Shown here: piece after piece, positions 60,286-64,000 of the stretch
How positions within the stretch are numbered: position 1 is the first letter of the stretch
Layout of the letters: each line of letters begins with the position of its first letter
NCBI GenBank assembly: GCA_024278215.1
Contig: JAJRTR010000011.1
Coordinates: 29,787 to 93,786 of the forward strand
Direction: 5' to 3'
Origin: a bacterium
Lineage (GTDB): Bacteria; UBP15; UBA6099; JAJRTR01
Length of the DNA stretch: 64,000 nucleotides
Position numbers and translations under genes: made by a program
Notes under the pieces: generated by a model
The model's database searches: none
The model's input: the letters and a program-made list of their open reading frames with translations, nothing else
What the model was told of the DNA's origin: nothing

Positions 60286-60480
60286 TAGTATCCTACGACT
60301 GAAATGCTACGCAGGATGGTAAAGAAACGCTGAAAAGAGATCGGTGAAAGCTGGAGCTTCCAGTTACAGACGTTTCCAATGTAGACCTTGGGAACGATGA
60401 AACTCTGTGTGCCGTGCTCAAACCGCATTTGTTTGGGCACGAAAATGCGGCCTGTTTGGTTCCGGCTTTGCCGGGTTAGG
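60286..60480 (+). repeat. 195-bp repeat (family R195), basic copy
   Basis: Counterpart of 28940-29163 without the 29-bp duplication, from TAGTATCCTACGACTGAAAT to GGCTTTGCCGGGTTAGG. As at the other locus it lies next to a P179 copy, in the opposite order (here R195 then P179; there P179 then R195). Confidence 0.85.
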
Positions 60481-60508
60481 CAAAGAATGAGGAAAAAACA
60501 GGACAATA

Positions 60509-60638
60509 GAGCCAATTGCAAAATTATGTTCGTAGCGAGATCGAGCGAAATTGTTCAGAGCAAGGCGGAGTTGTAAAATCCTCGCAGGCGTACTTGTAGA
60601 GTACGTCGAGGACGATTTCGCACCGACAACGCAGCTAT
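60509..60638 (+). repeat. P179 copy 4, right end replaced by an H23 hairpin
   Basis: Forward copy from GAGCCAATTGCAAAATTATG through the inner stem to GCAGCTAT, then it stops abruptly at an H23 element (60639). The right 45-50 bases are missing. It has the same one-base deletion as the copy at 13897. Confidence 0.85.
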
Positions 60639-60661
60639 CCCGCATATTTCACCAATGCGGG
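60639..60661. repeat. H23 hairpin repeat, copy 5 (inside/adjacent to a broken P179 copy)
   Basis: Arms CCCGCAT and ATGCGGG with loop ATTTCACCA, located exactly where P179 copy 4 breaks off. Confidence 0.8.
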
Positions 60662-61002
60662 CTAAAAATCGGGAGAATGCCTGTAATACAAGGCGTGGTA
60701 AATAAGTGGTGAGGGAGCAGCCGGCAACGTCGGCCTCTTGCGCAAAAAACGAGTGTGTGACCGATCCCGAATCGCCGCCGCAACGCAGTAGAATGGGGAT
60801 TCTCACGGTTTTCCGGATTTCTTTGTGAGAAATCCGGGTTAGACTTGTTTGCGGGTGTGCCAAAGTGATAACATAGACAGGGTGAATGCCGCCCCGTGGA
60901 CGTTCCGGCAATTTGTGCGGGTCGGAGATGCAGAATAATGATGAATCTGCGCCGATACTTTTGATGTCGTGTCAACAAAGAAAAGACGTATGGATTGGAA
61001 TT
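60662..61002. other. intergenic leader of the acyltransferase gene
   Basis: No gene recognised. A GTCAACAAAGAAAAGA piece at 60970-60985 repeats part of the 30497 segment and lies just upstream of the acyltransferase start. Confidence 0.4.
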
Positions 61003-61911
61003 ATGTCTGTCACAAGAACAATAATCATGCGAGCACTATTCTACACCATCTATATATTGTTGCGAGTGCTGCCGCGAAAACTTCAGGAAAAACTCGCCGA
61101 GTTGCTGGGCTGGTTTTTCTTCAAAGTGCTGCCCGGCCAGAAAGAACTTATGCTTTCCAATCTGAAGCGCGCGTTCAAAGACGAATACTCGCAGGAAGAG
61201 CTGGAGAGGATCGCACTGAGATCGCAGCAAAACATGATAAAAAGCGTGTTCGAGTTCGCGCGATTCCCGCTCTACAGTGAGAAAGACCTCGAGAGAATGG
61301 TCGAGGTGCCACCGGAGAGCGTGGAAAACATGAGGAAAGCAAGCGAGGCGGGCAAAGGGATCGTGCTTGCCAGCGCACATTTCGGGAACTGGGAGTTTCT
61401 CGCGTGGCGGATCGGCTCACTAGGCTATCAGATGACCGTCGTCGGGCGCGACCAGGAGGACAACCTGATCAACGACTTTATAGTGAAGCGCCGCACCAGC
61501 AAAGGGACAAAAAATGTGCCGCGCGGAGTGCCCATGTACGAGCACATGACAAACCTGCTAGCAAAAAATGAACTCGTCGGCCTCGTATCCGACCAGAACG
61601 CCGGCCCGCGCGGTTTATTTGTAGATTTCTTCGGCTCGAAAGTTTCAGCCTTCAAAGGCCCCGGCATGTTCGCCGTGCGCACAGGTGCCAGGATAGTGCC
61701 GGTTTTCATCGAGCGCCTCGGCTATGAAAAACACCGCGCATATTTATGCCCCGCTGTCGAGATAGAACCCACGGGCGATGCCGGTAAAGACGTTCTCGCC
61801 TTCACACAGGCATACACAACAGTTATCGAAGATTTTGTGCGCCGTTTTCCGGACCACTGGTTCTGGATTCACAAACGCTGGAAGACAAGTCCGCCCGGCG
61901 AAGAAGAATAA
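61003..61911 (+). CDS. LpxL/HtrB-family lysophospholipid or lipid A acyltransferase
   Basis: 302 residues from ATG 61003 (MSVTRTIIMRALFYTIYILL); ATG 61027 is an alternative, and the open frame further upstream is repeat-derived. An N-terminal membrane anchor helix (about 8-28) is followed by the catalytic core: SAHFGNWEFLAWR holds the His-x4-Glu pair (HFGNWE), the acyl-acceptor motif DQNAGPRGLFVDFFG and GPGMFAVRTGARIVPVF follow. The HX4E form is common in this family outside the enterobacteria. It probably adds a secondary acyl chain to lipid A, or acts on another lysolipid. An H23 hairpin lies 79 bases downstream. Confidence 0.9.
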   Translation: MSVTRTIIMRALFYTIYILLRVLPRKLQEKLAELLGWFFFKVLPGQKELMLSNLKRAFKDEYSQEELERIALRSQQNMIKSVFEFARFPLYSEKDLERMVEVPPESVENMRKASEAGKGIVLASAHFGNWEFLAWRIGSLGYQMTVVGRDQEDNLINDFIVKRRTSKGTKNVPRGVPMYEHMTNLLAKNELVGLVSDQNAGPRGLFVDFFGSKVSAFKGPGMFAVRTGARIVPVFIERLGYEKHRAYLCPAVEIEPTGDAGKDVLAFTQAYTTVIEDFVRRFPDHWFWIHKRWKTSPPGEEE

Positions 61912-61989
61912 TCATACGGGATCAAACACAACAGGCTCTTTTGTATTTTGCTCCTTATTTCACCTTAAGCAATAAAAAGTTGTTGCTAA

Positions 61990-62012
61990 CCCGCATTGGG
62001 GGAATATGCGGG
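61990..62012. repeat. H23 hairpin repeat, copy 6
   Basis: Arms CCCGCAT and ATGCGGG with loop TGGGGGAAT, 79 bases after the acyltransferase stop. Confidence 0.8.
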
Positions 62013-62109
62013 CTACTACATCTCTTCTGCTGCGTCTTTGAAATTCTATCATCTTCGTGCTACACTGTGTTCTCATAAGGACGGTTCTCCTTTTTGTAAA
62101 TTTACTTGT

Positions 62110-62288
62110 GAGCCGATTGCAAAATTATGTTCGTAGCGAGGTCGAACGAAATTGTTCGGGAGCAAGGCGGAGGTGCAAAATCCCCGCAGGCGTACTTGTA
62201 GAGTACGTCGAGGACGATCTTGTGCCGACAACGCAGCTGTTGACAATTGCAGCCGGCCGCAGCAGAATCAGAATTTTTCAATCAGCTC
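62110..62288 (+). repeat. 179-bp palindromic interspersed repeat, copy 5 (family P179)
   Basis: Full-length forward copy with a slightly decayed right end (TTTTTCAATCAGCTC instead of TTTTGCAATTGGCTC). The internal frame is open. Confidence 0.9.
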
Positions 62289-62357
62289 TTGATAAAGCAA
62301 CTTTTACTCACAGAACCGTCCTTTTTCATTATATTGGTGAAATATCCGGGTTAATGA

Positions 62358-62449
62358 CAATACCGTTTACTTAAGAGGGTATGGGTATCAATATTCGCGA
62401 TAAATACAGGCTTTTTTGCGTATCATTGTTGTTAAAGTAAACGATATTG
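62358..62449. mobile_element. T17 element, copy 2 (92 bp), abutting the Mur ligase start
   Basis: Left end CAATACCGTTTACTTAA (62358-62374) and right end TTAAAGTAAACGATATTG (62432-62449) match the ends of the 36941 element. The outside flanks GGGTTAATGA (62348-62357) and GGATTAATGA (62450-62459) agree at nine of ten positions and differ from the flanks of copy 1. The interior is unrelated to that of copy 1. The right flank contains the ATG at 62456. Confidence 0.7.
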
Positions 62450-62455
62450 GGATTA

Positions 62456-63856
62456 ATGAACATCAGGACAACCGCATTTATGGGAAAAATATATTTTTTT
62501 ATCGGAATCGGCGGCAGCGGAATGAGCGCAATCGCACAGGTGCTCGCCACTTCAGCGGGTGGCTGCGACGTGCGCGGCTCGGACCGCGGTCTCGACCAGG
62601 GCAAAAACCTCGCGTTCTTCGATCAGCTTCGCGACTTCGGCATAAAGCTTTTTCCGCAGGACGGCAGCGGTGTCACCACCGACTGCGACTGTGTCGTCGC
62701 GTCCACCGCCATAGAAAAGACCGTGCCCGACATGGCGCGCGCTCTCGAACTGGGCATACCTGTGAAACACCGCGCCGACGCGCTCGCTGATATTTTCAAC
62801 GCGGGCCGCGGCATCGCCGTCGGCGGCACGAGCGGCAAGTCCACCGTCACCGGCATGACCGGCGTGCTGCTCGATGTCGCGGGCCTCGACCCGACTATCA
62901 TCAACGGCGGGAAGATGAAAAACTACTCCGCGGGCGGCGCGCCCGGCAACGCAAGAATCGGCGCGTCGGACTACATTGTCATCGAAAGCGACGAGAGCGA
63001 CGGCTCCATCGTCAAATACAAGCCCCGGGTCGCCGTGGTGACAAATGTCACCAGAGACCACAAGCCCATGCACGAGTTGAAAGAACTATTTGCCGCATTC
63101 ATAAAAAACACACGCGGCACCGCCGTACTTAATGCCGACTGCCCCGTGGCGTCGGGGTTCGCCGCCTGCGCCGGGCAAACGATAACTTACGGCATACGCA
63201 ACGAAGCGGATGTACGCGGCGAGGGCGTTGTCGCAGGCGCGTTCAGTTCACACTTTACTCTTTTCGGACGCCGGGTTCATATCAATCTGCCGGGCGAACA
63301 CAATGTCTCGAACGCGCTGGCCGCCGCGGCCGCCGCCCGCGCTCTCGGCGTAAGCGAGGGCCTCATCGTCAGGGGACTCGAAGCGTTCGCCGGCATCAGG
63401 CGCAGATACGACATCATCGGCGAGACAAACGGCATTAAGGTTATTGACGACTTCGCTCACAACCCCGACAAAATCCGCGCGACCCTCGAAACACTGCACC
63501 TCGAACCCGGCCGACACCTGCTCGTGTTCCAGCCGCATGGGTTCGGTCCCACAAATTTCATGCGCGATGAACTTGTCGAAACATTCAGAAAACACATGAG
63601 TAAAAATGATATTCTCTTCATGCCGGAAATTTATTACGCGGGCGGCACGGCGGACAGAAGCATTTCGTCGAAAGATATTGTTTATGACTTCTCGGACACC
63701 GGCCACGACGCGCGCTTCTTCCCTTCACGCGACGACATCGTTACCCCCATAGTCGAAAACGCGCGTCCCGGCGACACCATCACCGTAATGGGCGCTCGCG
63801 ATGACACTCTTACATCTTTCTGCCGATCAATCTTCGAAAAGATCAAGTCGAAATAA
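62456..63856 (+). CDS. MurC-like Mur ligase (UDP-N-acetylmuramate-amino acid ligase family)
   Basis: 466 residues from ATG 62456; ATG 62480 (MGKIYFFIGIGGSGMSAIA) is equally plausible because the conserved region begins there. Domain 1: glycine-rich GIGGSGMSAIA and GSD. Central ATPase: GGTSGKSTVTGM P-loop, VIESDESDGSIVKYKP, TNVTRDHKPM. C-terminal ligase domain: RRYDIIGETNGIKVIDDFAHNPDKI. It ligates an amino acid to UDP-MurNAc (MurC) or a peptide (Mpl). No other mur, fts or ddl genes are next to it, so it is not in the usual division cluster and may be a recycling or specialised enzyme. A T17 element abuts its start. Confidence 0.85.
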   Translation: MNIRTTAFMGKIYFFIGIGGSGMSAIAQVLATSAGGCDVRGSDRGLDQGKNLAFFDQLRDFGIKLFPQDGSGVTTDCDCVVASTAIEKTVPDMARALELGIPVKHRADALADIFNAGRGIAVGGTSGKSTVTGMTGVLLDVAGLDPTIINGGKMKNYSAGGAPGNARIGASDYIVIESDESDGSIVKYKPRVAVVTNVTRDHKPMHELKELFAAFIKNTRGTAVLNADCPVASGFAACAGQTITYGIRNEADVRGEGVVAGAFSSHFTLFGRRVHINLPGEHNVSNALAAAAAARALGVSEGLIVRGLEAFAGIRRRYDIIGETNGIKVIDDFAHNPDKIRATLETLHLEPGRHLLVFQPHGFGPTNFMRDELVETFRKHMSKNDILFMPEIYYAGGTADRSISSKDIVYDFSDTGHDARFFPSRDDIVTPIVENARPGDTITVMGARDDTLTSFCRSIFEKIKSK

Positions 63857-63962
63857 TTGTAAGGGGCATCCGGGAATCAAGTGGGTGACCACAACATGTA
63901 GTGTAGAAAGGATAGAAAGGCGAGTTTATCGCATTCAGGACGATAACTGGAGAGAAAAAGAA

Positions 63963-63990
63963 AGAGAGGCCCCATTGAGAGGGCCTCTCC
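63963..63990 (-). terminator. rho-independent terminator for a minus-strand gene beyond the right edge
   Basis: Nine-base stem GAGAGGCCC/GGGCCTCTC around a short loop; on the minus strand it is followed by TTTCTTTTTC. It would end a transcript entering from outside the window. Confidence 0.65.
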
Positions 63991-64000
63991 AGTTACCGTC

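Noticed and set aside
59790-61002. A degraded insertion sequence in the 60 kb island
   Set aside because: Hairpins and repeats are dense, but no frame shows transposase motifs (DDE, HUH or serine recombinase), so no IS is called.
1-64000. CRISPR arrays, tRNA and rRNA genes
   Set aside because: No regularly spaced short repeats, no cloverleaf with a CCA-type end and no rRNA signature were seen on reading through the intergenic regions. A tRNAscan and a CRISPR search would settle this.

Overview
This 64 kb window looks like chromosomal DNA from an uncultivated, motile or surface-responsive Gram-negative (diderm) bacterium. The diderm reading rests on an LpxL/HtrB-type lipid A acyltransferase, an ExbB-ExbD-TonB set and secreted Ig-like proteins. 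I see no rRNA, tRNA, CRISPR array, intact transposase or prophage. I cannot name the phylum. The mix of a CheA-receiver hybrid, an RpoN with an inserted zinc ribbon, a UPF0182 membrane protein, Myxococcus-type Cys-rich repeats and a cdaA-cdaR-glmM operon suggests a deep or candidate-phylum lineage rather than a well-sampled one.

Layout. 1-6984 (minus strand): a chemosensory operon, read in the order receiver-GGDEF diguanylate cyclase, single receiver, CheR, CheA-receiver hybrid, CheW and the start of a chemoreceptor that leaves the window. Its likely output is c-di-GMP as well as, or instead of, a flagellar motor. 7304-13016 (minus): rpoN, a giant TPR/Ig-like/one-TM protein and a small zinc-ribbon membrane protein. 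13375-15096: nikR and an unknown secreted protein, both bordered by copies of an interspersed palindromic repeat. 15453-26452: a crotonase, UPF0182, a B12/radical SAM protein, a phosphodiesterase-fold protein, a double-thioredoxin protein, a MetE-like protein and a secreted CHASE2 protein. 26784-28691: yebC-ruvC-ruvA (no ruvB). 29212-35909: argG, then argH-cdaA-cdaR-glmM overlapping as an operon that joins arginine synthesis, c-di-AMP synthesis and peptidoglycan precursor supply. 35968-41806: hydrolase, lepB, radical SAM/SPASM, lipid kinase, then a STAS protein and a receiver-HATPase protein that look like a partner-switching pair. 41883-46268: large Ig-like protein, exbB, exbD and a TonB carrying two Cys-rich repeats. 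46450-50661: glycogen phosphorylase, hypothetical, sialidase-like protein. 50839-59789: acyl-CoA dehydrogenase, UvrD/Rep helicase, a receiver-XRE regulator with a 26-bp perfect palindrome over its promoter, an orphan sugar-ABC ATPase, a DUF5665-like membrane protein, and an unusual metallo-beta-lactamase/cyclic-nucleotide/hemerythrin fusion. 59790-63856: a repeat-rich island, an LpxL-like acyltransferase and a MurC-like ligase.

The most unusual non-coding content is a set of at least four families of short mobile or structural repeats: (i) an imperfectly palindromic element of 178-179 bp with five long copies and several fragments; (ii) a 23-bp hairpin found six times, five of them just 3' of genes; (iii) two elements with 17-bp inverted ends, each bordered by its own 10-bp direct repeat; (iv) a 195-bp sequence in two copies, plus a shared inverted segment linking 30.5 kb with 60.1 kb. 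Much of the intergenic space is made of these. The best protein-level candidates for new biology are the MBL-cNMP-hemerythrin fusion, the TonB with Cys-rich repeats, the receiver-XRE/palindrome unit and the zinc-ribbon RpoN.
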